Assembly: GCA_019137255.1 (NCBI GenBank)
Contig: WPDH01000260.1
Span: 62,001-126,000, forward strand
From: Corinectria fuckeliana
Taxonomy: Eukaryota; Ascomycota; Sordariomycetes; Hypocreales; Nectriaceae
Direction of reading: 5' to 3'
Length of the DNA: 64,000 nucleotides
In this document: piece after piece, positions 1 to 9,742 of the stretch
Layout of the letters: each line of letters begins with the position of its first letter
Numbering within the stretch: the stretch's first letter is position 1
The notes under the pieces: generated by a model
What the model saw: the letters and a program-made list of their open reading frames with translations, nothing else
Told to the model about the DNA's origin: nothing
Databases searched by the model: none
Translations under genes and position numbers: made by a program

Positions 1-1068
1 TTCGGAAGCCCAGCGAACGACGAGCGGCGAACGACCAGACACCGCATGTTCAGCGGGACCCGCTCTCCAGGCCCAAGGGGAGAAGACGACTACTGTAGTT
101 TAGGTAGACCTAGTCGCTGTACGGAGGAGCTTAGCTGGGCATGTGTCGGGCTTGGAGTGGTGCGTCAATGGGAAGCCAGAGGCGGTTGCAGGTGGTTGCA
201 GGTGGTTGTTCGGGTGGAGAAGGAATTGGAGATGTGGATGTCATGAGCGGGCCACAGGATCAATCGTGAGACTTGAGACCTCGGGACCTTGGGACCCTGA
301 GACCGCAGGTTAGAGACCGCCGTTTGCCCAGTGACGGGATGCGGCTCCAAGCTCCAGGGCTTCAGGGCTTCAGGGGGTGTCGATTCGCCAATTCCTTCGG
401 TTCTACTTCGTAAGTATCTACGTAGGGCACTCTCAAACTCAGTCGTGTCCGGTATCGAGGCATTGACTGACTTGCCGACCTGATGAAGATCCCTTCCTCT
501 CCAGCCAGCTTCATGAAGGGGGGAGGGTCCAGCTGGTTGCCTTCAAGGGCCACCTTCAGGCCCCTTACAGTGGCATACTTACATACTGTAGGTACCTACC
601 TACTTGCCCACCCTGCTGCTCGGCCCCCGCGCGTCTACCGCCGATGTGGGAGGGAGGGTAAGGGGACCGGGCGTTATCGCGGGGCAAAGACGACGTCACT
701 TTTGGTGGGGTGGCACCCCCACCAAAGCTGTTTGTGGTCGCTGCTGTAGCTTCCATCATCCATTAACATCCATGGTTTTGCAGGGAATGTTTGTAGCTTG
801 CAACTTGCCACAGACAAACGCGCCGAGGATGCTCTGACCCTTTGGTCTTGTGCCGGTGGTGTGTGATCAAGTCCCTTGTCGGCTCGCCAGACCATCACAT
901 CATATCGTTGCAGCAGCAGTAGCTTAGTTTAGTGGATGTTGGCGTTGCAGACCGCCGCAACAGACGTCCCAAGTATCAGGACGTGGGGGTTTTCTTCACT
1001 AACACCAACACCACCACCACCACCACCACCGCTACCATCACCGCCATCAACTCTCCATCATCTCCATC
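1..1068. other. Upstream region of the SDR gene, no gene seen
   Basis: No convincing coding sequence is visible. The stretch holds a palindromic TACCTA/TAGGTA motif near 588-604 and an ACC trinucleotide run at about 1006-1030, just before the dehydrogenase start and so probably in its 5' UTR. Confidence 0.6.
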
Positions 1069-2082
1069 ATGGCCACAACCGCTGCTCGACCGTACGCGTC
1101 CAAGCTCGGAATTGTCACCGGCGGTTCAAGAGGTCCGTCAACGCTCTCGCCCTCCTTGCAATCTCCTGATTGACTCCATTACGCATCCCCATCCACCCGT
1201 CATCTAACTCTTCTCTCCCACCACCAAGGCATTGGTGCTGCCGTCGCCGCCCGCCTCGCCGCCAAAGGCTGCCACCTCCTCCTTGTCTACAGCTCCGATT
1301 CCTCTACGCGGCCGACCCAGCAGCTGTGCAGCGACCTCTCGTCCGCCCACAGCATCCAATGCTCCCACGTGCAGGCCGACCTCGGTAGCCCGGCCGACGC
1401 CGCGGCCAAGATCGTCGACGCCGCGCGCTCGTTCTTCGCCAGCTACAACCCCTCGGGCAAGTTCCAGGTCGACATCCTCATCAACAACGCCGGCGTCGCC
1501 TCCAACCAGCACCTGAACGACGCCAAGCACGGCCCGATCCAGGAGGTCGAGTTCACCCGCGTCTACGCCGTCAACGTCCTGGCCCCCCTGCTGGTCACCC
1601 AGGCCGTCGCGCCATACCTGCCGACTGACCGCTCCGGCCGCATCGTCAGCGTGTCCAGCGTGTCGTCGTCCATCGGCTACCAGGGCCAGTCCGTGTACGC
1701 GGGCAGCAAGGCGGCCGTCGAGGCCATGACGCGCACCTGGAGCCGCGAGCTGGCCGGCCGCGCCACCGTCAACGCCGTCAACCCGGGCCCGGCATGGAGC
1801 GACATGTACGCCGCGGTGGGCCAGACCTTCTGGGACATCAACCAGCCGTACGTCGACGCCGCGCCGCTGGCCCAGTACGACGGCGAGCCCGAGGCGCTGG
1901 CGGCGGCGGGGCCCGACGCGGCGCGCTTCGATAAGATCGTCCGGGAGTCGATGGGCGGCCGACGGCCGGGATTCACGAGCGAGATTGCGGGGACCATTGA
2001 CATGCTGTGCTCGGCGGAAAGCGGGTGGACGACGGGCAGCGTTATCTGCGCCAATGGCGGTATGAAGATGTCAATCGCGTAG
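1069..2082 (+). CDS. Short-chain dehydrogenase/reductase (SDR), two exons
   Basis: NAD(P)-dependent oxidoreductase of the classical SDR family, predicted cytosolic; the substrate cannot be read from sequence. Exons are 1069-1132 and 1229-2082 with a 96-nt GT-AG intron (1133-1228), giving 305 residues, a normal length for the family. The intron falls inside the cofactor motif, and splicing restores TGGSRGIG at residues 17-24, which fixes the boundary. Also visible are NNAG at 107-110, a serine-rich strand with the likely catalytic Ser near 165, and YAGSK giving Tyr178 and Lys182. The C-terminal half contains NPGPAWSDM, the usual stretch after the active site. There is no signal peptide or membrane segment. 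The first ATG in good context is used. It is closest in style to 3-oxoacyl-ACP reductase-like or glucose-dehydrogenase-like SDRs, but the subfamily is not resolved. Confidence 0.93.
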
Positions 2083-4301
2083 GTGAAATAGACGTGGAGA
2101 AAAGCCTCCAGGCTGCTTGCGCATGGATGCGATCCATGTAGACAGACTCGGGAGAATACTCCGTGCAGGGCGCACTGGCGTGTGTCAGTCGAGGCGGCTT
2201 GCTGCATCGCCAAACCGACTCCACAGTCGGCCCAGAGTCCAGAATGAAGCAGAAGTGAAGAGAAACATGACTGGAAATAATTCGTCTTCCTCCCCACGTG
2301 CTACTGTAGACGAGACAATATTGGCTGGAGTTCTGCCGCGCCATCGTCTATTCCACCAGCCGCCCGAGACAAATACATAGCACGGTTGGTGCCTCGACCA
2401 GCTCCCCTCTCCGGCCGCAATGCCGTCCTTGTTCGACTTCGACTTCCCCTCCAGATGCTCCCAGGAGCACCTCGTGCTCCCCCTCTCGTTATTGAAACCC
2501 CGGGTTACCCCGCCGGGTGCCCGCCGAGGTCGAGGCCTTCGTTTCTCTCCGCGGCGGCGGGCGAGGGCGTCGTCGCACCCGTCGCACCCGTGGGAAACGC
2601 CGTGCAACCACCGTCGCAAACAAGGAGGAGCAAGGAGCAAGGGAGCAATGAACAAGGAACAAGGAACAAGGAAGCAAATGTTAAAGGAGAGACTTCCCGG
2701 AGACGTTGCGGGGAGGGAGTCGCCGCGGGTTCTCGCAGCGCTCGACACCATGGCGCTGCACGCGAATATGGCTCGTCAAACTCCCGACTACTACTACTAA
2801 TGTGGGAAACTACCCAGGTCAGTAGCTTAACCCCCCGTCTCTGCCCGTTGACTGGCTTCAGGAGAGGCCTGGGAAAGACGCCTCGTTGGGAGACCGGAGT
2901 GTTTCGTCAGCTTGACAAAGCACAGCTGAGGCTTCTTGTCGTTCTCGGCCGGAGGACGAGCCGGAGGGTAACACGACAATGTTCCTGCTTCGAGGTTGAA
3001 ACAGAGTGGCCGAAAGCGCCCTGATTCGCTTCCATAGCGAAGTTCTTGGGTCTAGGATAGATTAAGTTCCCATCTAGACTCTCGCAGACCAACTAAAAGC
3101 CTGGGTTGAACTTCGGAGAACTGAACTCTGGTCTGATTCGCCTCGTCTCGTCTCCGTCTTCCCAACGCCGCCAACGGGTTCCCGAGATATTCGCCCCTTT
3201 CCGCCCCTGGCAACGCCAGCCCATTCCAAGCAAACCTCGCCTAACCCTCCATCCCGTCAGTCAGTCAGCCAGCGCCTCGACAAGAAAGAGCCCCAGCGTC
3301 CAGCAGGGGGCCCCGCCGTGCATTCGAGAGTTTGCCGTGTCGTTCGTGTCCCCCCTCGCACGGGAACCAGATTGAGTCGCACAGCATCCAAACCTACGAC
3401 TTCTCCTCGACTGCCAAGGCCCACGCGTCACCCGCCAGAGTGCTATATTCGCACCTCTGAAACACTGCTGGGCTCCATGTGCTGTTGCCGGCTACGGGCA
3501 TGGACGAGCGGGGAGGAGGCGGCTTTCGCCTCTCCCCTCTCCGCCGGCGTTGACATTGCGTCTTCGAGAGCCTTGGCCTATCGCCTCGAGGCTTCATCCT
3601 CACCCAACGTGGCGCCTTCGCTTGCAACTAATGCTCGCCGAGGTCTGGGCTCGCGTTAGACCCGGGTGCCTGCTCAGCTCACCTGAGAAACAACTGTCTC
3701 GATGCCCGCACTGATGACAAAGTCTCCTCATCGTGCGTCGCCTAGGCAAGGTAGGTATCCAGACCTGTCAACGCCTCGCTCCGCCCAGATTTGGCGAACA
3801 TATCTCAGCTTTGAGCGTCCCGTGAGCTGTCACCTGTCACGAGGCAACTATCTGATCTGACAGTCAAGGTCCGATGTCTCAACCGCGCTTATTCACCTTG
3901 GAACATGCTCCCAACCTCGATTGCTATTCCACGTGTCCGTCTCGTAGTCTCTGTGTCCCTCTCATTCACAGTCCCATCGCCATCTAACAAACAACCTCGC
4001 TGCAGCCCACTCACACCTCCATGCCACTTCCCGAACCCCCCGCGCTCCCCGAACACAACACGCATCCATCTCGGCTTCAACCTGGGTAGACTGACTACAT
4101 GATTCACCCCGTGCGTCTCGTCTCCATAGCTCGACGCCAGCCCATGCCAACGCCCGTCCGGAAGCCCACCCAGCCTGCAGACACTCGGCGAACGAGCATC
4201 AACGGCGCGCCTCTCGTTTCAAACTTCCCGATGCTTCTCATGGCTGCTTTCTCTCGACCGCAGCGTCCCTTGGCGATGACTCCTTGCATCAAGCGACCTA
4301 G
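2083..4301. other. Intergenic region between SDR and ferric reductase
   Basis: No gene is supported. The segment contains short direct repeats, such as repeated GTCGCACCC near 2570-2592 and repeated GGAACAA near 2650-2670. The open frames here are proline/arginine-rich shadows without domains or splice support. The right part is the promoter and 5' UTR of the ferric reductase. Confidence 0.5.
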
Positions 4302-4302
4302 T

Positions 4303-4310
4303 TATATAAA
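4303..4310 (+). promoter_or_regulatory. TATA-box-like element of the ferric reductase promoter
   Basis: A TATATAAA octamer lies about 310 bases before the reductase ATG and about 100 bases before the GATA site. It would imply a 5' UTR of roughly 270 bases. The motif is seen directly; its use is inferred. Confidence 0.45.
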
Positions 4311-4401
4311 GAGAGCGCTGTCGACCATGTCTGTCTTCCTGGACTCGAAAGCCTCCCTTGAGTCACAAGCACTGATCACTGTCCTACGCTGAACACCGAA
4401 T

Positions 4402-4410
4402 ATCTGATAA
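4402..4410 (+). promoter_or_regulatory. ATCTGATAA, iron-type GATA factor site
   Basis: The nonamer matches ATCWGATAA, the consensus bound by fungal iron-regulatory GATA repressors (SreA/SRE/Fep1 type). It sits about 205 bases before the ATG of a ferric reductase. Such repressors silence iron uptake when iron is plentiful, so iron-starvation induction is the natural inference. Confidence 0.55.
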
Positions 4411-4614
4411 CCACCAGAAACCACCTTCACACTCGTGTATCTTGTCCTCTTGTCTTGCGTGCGACTCACAAGTCCCACGCTCAAAACCTTTCTCTGCCTT
4501 TTCTTCCCTTGTTTCTCCATCCTCTTTCTTCCCATCCGTCTGTCCATATACCTCTCCTCTCTACCGTCCTCCTTCCCTGACCAACCCCCCGCTGAGATCT
4601 TACCCGCCGTCATC

Positions 4615-6537
4615 ATGGCAGGCGGCGCTCATGAGGATCCGGCCTTTGCCGCGAAGCTTGCTAGGCGGTCGCAACTGAACCACGAGGCCATGGTCGCTTT
4701 TGCTGGCATGATAGCCGGTCTCGCTGGCCTGACCATCGCCTTTCATCTTTTACGGCGACTTGGTGCTGGGAAACGCAAGATCAATTTGAGGTTGAATGCT
4801 TCTGTCATCGTCTCCCGGTATGTGGTGGATGCTCGACTTAGACCTGTGCGAACCTAACAATGCTTGCCTAGAATGATGAGGAGCATTCTGCTTCACAAGC
4901 TTCCTGGCCTACCAACAATGGGCCATGTTACCGTCATAGTCACTTACCTTGCCATAAACAGCATCGCCACCTTCACCAAGCTGGACAATAACAACTTGCC
5001 TCTCCTCGCCAACATCGCCTCGCGCGCCGGCTGGCAAGTCTTCCTCGCCAACCACTAACCCCTACCATTCACTAACACCACCGCAGGATGGCCATCGCCA
5101 ACACCCTCATCCTCACCGTCCTCGCGCTGAAGAACACACCCCTGGCATTCATCGCCGCCTGGTCGCACGAGCGCCTCAACATCCTCCACCGCGTGGCCGG
5201 CTTCACCACGGTCGTCTTTGTCATCGTCCACGGGTGCTCCTACGCCGCTGTCTTCGGGCAGCAGGGTCGCCTGAGCCGCCTGACCGTGCCGAAGGAGATA
5301 TTCGGCATCGTCGCGGGCTTCTCCTTTCTCTGCGTTGCCTTGGCGGGCGCCGTCGTGAGGAAGTGGTGGTACGAGCTGTTCTACGCCCTCCATGTCGCGT
5401 TCTGGATGCTGGCCATGGTCATGGTCGGCCTGCACCAGCCAGAGCCCAGCCAGAAGATCCTGATTGTGACGTGCACTGCGGCTGGGGTCTGGGGTCTCGA
5501 TCGCCTCATCCGTCTTGTCCGCCTTGCCGTCAACGGCGCCAACAACGCCGTGACACTTACACCGCTTCCTAACGGCGGCACCCGCCTTGTCTTCGCGAAG
5601 CTTCCCGCTGGCGCGACCCTAGCAAAACACTGCTTCCTCTGGATTCCTTCGATACGCGCCGTGCAGACGCACCCATTCACCATTGCTTCCACCAATCCTC
5701 TCGAGTTCGTGGTCACTGCGCACGACGGCTTCACACGCTCCCTGCACAACTACGCCCTGCAGAATCCAGGTGTCTCGCTGAAAGCCTCAGTAGACGGACC
5801 GTACGGCGTCTTTCCAGACCCCCAAGAGCACGAGAAGGTCATTCTCATTGCCGGGGGGAGCGGGGCGAGCTTCACGGTTGGCGTCGCGCTGGGTATCCTC
5901 GAGAAGAATCGCGGCATTGAGAACAAGTCCATTGTGTTCATCTGGATGATTAAGCATCAAAGTAAGTCAGATAAAAACAGTAAACTGGAATCGAAGAAAG
6001 GCTAATTGGGACTCAGCATATCTCACATGGTTCTCCGAACATCTCAAGACGTTAAAGAGCGATCCTCGCGTATCCGTTCACATCTATGTTACGCGATCAT
6101 CCGCAATCGAAGTCCTCGGCCAGATGCCCTCGTCGTCAACTGGCTCATCCATCCAGAGCCCTTCTACGGAGTCTGAAGCCGAGAAAGTCGATACCGAGAA
6201 AATCGATGCCGAGAAGACCCCTCTCCCAAGGCTCATCGTGCCCGTGCAGAGCTTGAAATCAGACATAGAAAAGGAGACCTTCTCGTCCCCCGTCGAGTCC
6301 CCCATCTCGCCTACGGAAGAAGTCGAATGCACCAACGATTTCCACATCATGTATCGGCGGCCTGATGTGGCAGCTCTCATCAAAGCCGGAGTCGAGGGTA
6401 TCCCATCAAACCAGCGTGTGCTGATCATGGGCTGTGGGCCGCAATCCTTGACTACGACGGTGCGCAACGCCACCGCAGAATGTGTTCGGACCAAGGGACC
6501 GGGCATCGAACTACATTGCGAGCAGTTTGGGTGGTGA
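4615..6537 (+). CDS. Ferric-chelate reductase (FRE family), four exons
   Basis: Transmembrane flavocytochrome that passes electrons from cytosolic NADPH through FAD and two hemes to ferric chelates outside the cell, the first step of reductive iron uptake. Exons 4615-4817, 4872-5033, 5087-5961 and 6017-6537 give 586 residues. Intron 2 (5034-5086) has a GC donor, forced by frame and by the Trp that splicing rebuilds before MAIAN. Four heme histidines are spaced as the family requires: His156/His170 and His224/His238. The FAD motif HPFT is at 317-320, an NADPH-binding GGSGASFT begins near 378, and the C-terminal CGP is at 553. A serine/glutamate-rich insertion separates the last two motifs. An N-terminal membrane segment lies at about 23-48, with no cleavable signal seen. 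The upstream GATA site fits iron regulation. No ferroxidase or iron permease lies beside it. Metal preference is not readable; an NADPH oxidase is unlikely given the four-His spacing and HPFT motif. Confidence 0.93.
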
Positions 6538-6892
6538 AGTTCGAATCTTAGTTGGAATTGTGTGCAAGCTTCTGCTCATACCATATCTCACGGCTTCATG
6601 TCGCTAGCCTGACGATGGTAATGACGTTTTGTTCTTTGACAGTGTATCGTATCTCATATTCCAGGGTTATTTTCAAAATATTCTGCCTTTATGGCTTTAT
6701 GTGCAACATTAACTATATCGGGTCATTATATATCCTTATGATTTTATGTACCGATGTCTCCATTGTGGACATCTGGGGTATAAAGCGATTAAAAAGCCAT
6801 CATCCGAAGCCAAAGTAACGCCCCGTCCGCTGTGTTATATATCCAACAACGGGAAAAAAACAAAATTGGAAAACAGATAGATTTCATCAACG
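6538..6892. other. Convergent 3' region, AT-rich
   Basis: Short AT-rich segment between the converging ferric reductase and the rhodopsin-transporter gene. It probably holds both 3' UTRs and polyadenylation signals. No open frame of interest was seen. Confidence 0.5.
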
Positions 6893-9742
6893 TTAGATTC
6901 GCGACGATGCGCCGGAATCATTCTCATTATGTTGCACCGACGGTTGCGACGACCGACGGCGCGAGCCCAAAAACCTGGCGCTGACACCTTTGGACACCTT
7001 GTCGAAGAAACCTTCGACTTTCTCCTTGTTCGTGCTTTTGCGGCGTCTTCGCTCCGCAATAACTGCTTCTATTGATGGCTCTTCCTCGTCTCGCGCGGCA
7101 AGTCGAACAGCCGCTCGCGGATCGACCAACGTTTTGGCGTCGGTGACAAACTCCAAGAAAATGGGATAAGGCAGTGTCAGAGCATGGAGTGCGATGACGA
7201 CGATGAAAGCGAGCTTCACTGTTCCCCCGGTGGTGATGATGCCGTACATGACAAACGGGAAGAAAGCCGGACCAGAAGCACCCATGGTAATGAAAGCCGC
7301 CGCTCGTTTCGTCCGTCGACCCTGACCCCGGAGACCAATCGCAAAGATCAGCGGCCAGATGGGGCCTTCGAAGAAGAAGAAGAGGACAATGGGCAGGACG
7401 AGTAGGTTGGGGTTGGGCGGGTTGACCACCACTGGAAGAAGAGCCAAGAGAAAGCACAGGACAATGCAGGTCGTGAGCACGGTGCGAGGCCGTGGGAGGT
7501 TAGGTCGAGTGACGGAGAAATAGGTGAACCCTGCGGCGAGGAATCGAGAGACGGCAAAGGCAGTGTGTGCGATGAGCAAATAGTCCGGGATCGACAGGGT
7601 GATGCCCGGCGGCTTATCCGGGTTCGACGCCTGGCTTGTGCCACTGGCCGCGTCCTCGCCTGTTTTCGGGTGGGAGGGGAGGATGGAGATCATCAAGCTG
7701 CGGAAGAAGATGCTGTTGCACTCTTGCGCAGCAACGTATGTGTACTGAGCCAGGATGGCGAGGATCAGGCTCCAAGTGCGCAGCTGTAGGCCGCCGCTCT
7801 TCTTCAGCGGGTCCATGGGCAACCGCTTGGCCGATTCCTCAAGTTCGCTGTCGTTGACCTCGGGCAGCGGCATGTAATAGAAGAAGAGAGCCAGGACGAC
7901 GCAGAGCAAGGTGATGCCCAAGTACGTCCACTGGACGTTGATGAGCGTCATGCTGGTGGTAGTGGAATCATTGATGATGCCCTTGAAGAAGACCTTCTGA
8001 GCTAAGAGGCCGCTGAGCACGCTGCCCACAGCCTGTAGGCCCTGCGCCAAGAGCAGACGAGTCTCGCCATATTCCGGGGGCCCGCAAAGGATCAGAAAAG
8101 CGTTGGCTCCAACCTCAAGGACGGACAGGCCAAACCCAACCACGAAGTTGCTCAGCATGAAGCCTCCATATGACTTCATGACGGCTGACGGCCAGAAGAT
8201 GATTGTTCCAACACCGTAGAAACAGAGCCCCACGATAAAGGTGACCTTGAATCCGCCCACCTGGTCGTTGCCGCCTCGCTTGTGGCGTCTCGATCGGTTG
8301 TGTTCGTCCCGTCGGAGTATCCATTCGCCCACCAACAGAGGGCCAAAGAAGTATCCACCGCCGAAATAGGCACTCGTCATGCCGAGGGTCTCCGCCGTCG
8401 TCATGTTGTTTACTGACGCGATTACGTTGTTGAGAGTGTTCAACAGACCGTATGAGATACCCCATAAAACGAAGAGGATCGAGACGATGGTGCAATACCT
8501 TAAAGACTCTCGCTGATTGCACTTGAGCATGCTTTTGGGCCTCTGCATGTTGACGAATCCAAAATAGACACCGTGTTCCTGGGTTCCCGTGGAAGTCGAG
8601 TTCATGGTGTCGGTCTGGGCTGGCATGGCGGGGTTTCCGACCCGAGCAGGATGCTCCATGAAGGGAGTTGTCAAGAACTCCATGGCACTGATCGGGGCGC
8701 TGGAGTCGTTGAGGGGCCGTTGCATACCGGGGACTGCGACGGGGGCTGGCGGCTGTATACTGGCGCGGTGACCGGTGGACGGCGTATCGGAGTCGTTGGG
8801 GCCCTTGGACGTAGAGCTCCTCGTCCCATTGGGGTCGTATAGCATGGACGGGAGAAGCTTGAGGACTAGAGGCTTGAGGGTGGGAACGCAGGCGCAAGTC
8901 ATTCCGACATTGACCTCAACAGCACTCCACATGAGGGACAAGGAGGCATTCCAAGCAAAGTCAACTTGGCCACCAAATCTAGAATCAGGGTCGCCAGAGC
9001 TGCCCATGGGGACGTCGGCGATGGCCTGCTGGAGGTAGTAGATGCGGATGACATCGACAACGGTGACGAAGACGCCGACTGTGAAGGTGAGGACGAGAAT
9101 GGTCTTTTGCCGAGAGGGCAAGCGCATGCCGGTGAGAACAGGAATCGGCAGGGCTAGAATCGCCAAGTCGGTAACGATGTTGACGGGTGAAGAGCAGATG
9201 AACTCGGTGAGGAGCGGGATGCACCTAGCGTGGTCGTCGAAGGTCGGGTCCCAGGCGGCTTGCGTCGGGCGGCATTGGAAGATGTTCATGAAGGTGAGGA
9301 TGATGCCTGCAATATTAACAACACCCAGGGTGAGCCACGAGGCGAAGCGGAGAACTCTCTGGGTGTTTTTGGCGAGGCGCAAATAGAAGATGAGAATGGC
9401 GGTTTTCGTAGCCATCAGAGCAGGATTGTAGAGGATGGAGAAGACGTATTCGCTGCGGCGGAGGGCGGGCCGATGGCCGGCATCGATATGGATGTCGTGT
9501 CTGCCAAGGCCGTGGTGGACGCCGAAGCAGATGGTGAAGGAGAGGAAAAAGGCGAACAGCCAGGCCAGCATCATGACGCGGTCATCCCATGTGACATTGC
9601 GGACTATGAAGGTGCGGCAGAAGATGCGAGCGGCGACGAAGACGGTGGCGAGGACGAGGGTGGCCACGGTGACGGCGAAGACGGCTGGACCGCGGTCGGG
9701 AATGACTCCATCGTCCTGTGAGGGCGAAGCCGAGTCGGACAT
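6893..9742 (-). CDS. Rhodopsin/Pth11-like 7TM domain fused to fucose-permease-type MFS transporter
   Basis: A single uninterrupted 949-residue frame with two membrane modules. Residues about 18-295 form seven hydrophobic helices of the fungal rhodopsin/Pth11-like domain. Visible features are VAARIFCR after helix 1, WDDRVM before helix 2, a Cys-containing loop with FQCRP, and the terminal CACVPTLKP signature. About 115 polar Ser/Thr/Pro/Asn-rich residues (296-410) follow. Residues 411-870 form twelve helices of an MFS sugar transporter of the FucP/FHS type, with YFGGGYFFGP in helix 2, GFGLSVLEVGAN in helix 4 and EGPIWPLIFAIGLRGQG near helix 10. The tail is basic and Ser-rich. Relatives of the first half are integral-membrane receptors (Pth11) or orphan proteins; relatives of the second import hexose or fucose. 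No in-frame stop or obligatory intron separates the halves, and an internal Met in the linker could start a transporter-only form. Sensor-plus-carrier function is inference. Confidence 0.88.
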   Translation of the reverse strand: MSDSASPSQDDGVIPDRGPAVFAVTVATLVLATVFVAARIFCRTFIVRNVTWDDRVMMLAWLFAFFLSFTICFGVHHGLGRHDIHIDAGHRPALRRSEYVFSILYNPALMATKTAILIFYLRLAKNTQRVLRFASWLTLGVVNIAGIILTFMNIFQCRPTQAAWDPTFDDHARCIPLLTEFICSSPVNIVTDLAILALPIPVLTGMRLPSRQKTILVLTFTVGVFVTVVDVIRIYYLQQAIADVPMGSSGDPDSRFGGQVDFAWNASLSLMWSAVEVNVGMTCACVPTLKPLVLKLLPSMLYDPNGTRSSTSKGPNDSDTPSTGHRASIQPPAPVAVPGMQRPLNDSSAPISAMEFLTTPFMEHPARVGNPAMPAQTDTMNSTSTGTQEHGVYFGFVNMQRPKSMLKCNQRESLRYCTIVSILFVLWGISYGLLNTLNNVIASVNNMTTAETLGMTSAYFGGGYFFGPLLVGEWILRRDEHNRSRRHKRGGNDQVGGFKVTFIVGLCFYGVGTIIFWPSAVMKSYGGFMLSNFVVGFGLSVLEVGANAFLILCGPPEYGETRLLLAQGLQAVGSVLSGLLAQKVFFKGIINDSTTTSMTLINVQWTYLGITLLCVVLALFFYYMPLPEVNDSELEESAKRLPMDPLKKSGGLQLRTWSLILAILAQYTYVAAQECNSIFFRSLMISILPSHPKTGEDAASGTSQASNPDKPPGITLSIPDYLLIAHTAFAVSRFLAAGFTYFSVTRPNLPRPRTVLTTCIVLCFLLALLPVVVNPPNPNLLVLPIVLFFFFEGPIWPLIFAIGLRGQGRRTKRAAAFITMGASGPAFFPFVMYGIITTGGTVKLAFIVVIALHALTLPYPIFLEFVTDAKTLVDPRAAVRLAARDEEEPSIEAVIAERRRRKSTNKEKVEGFFDKVSKGVSARFLGSRRRSSQPSVQHNENDSGASSRI

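Noticed and set aside
1007..1207. Poly-Thr/Pro frames across the ACC run
   Set aside because: Produced by a trinucleotide microsatellite in the 5' UTR of the dehydrogenase.
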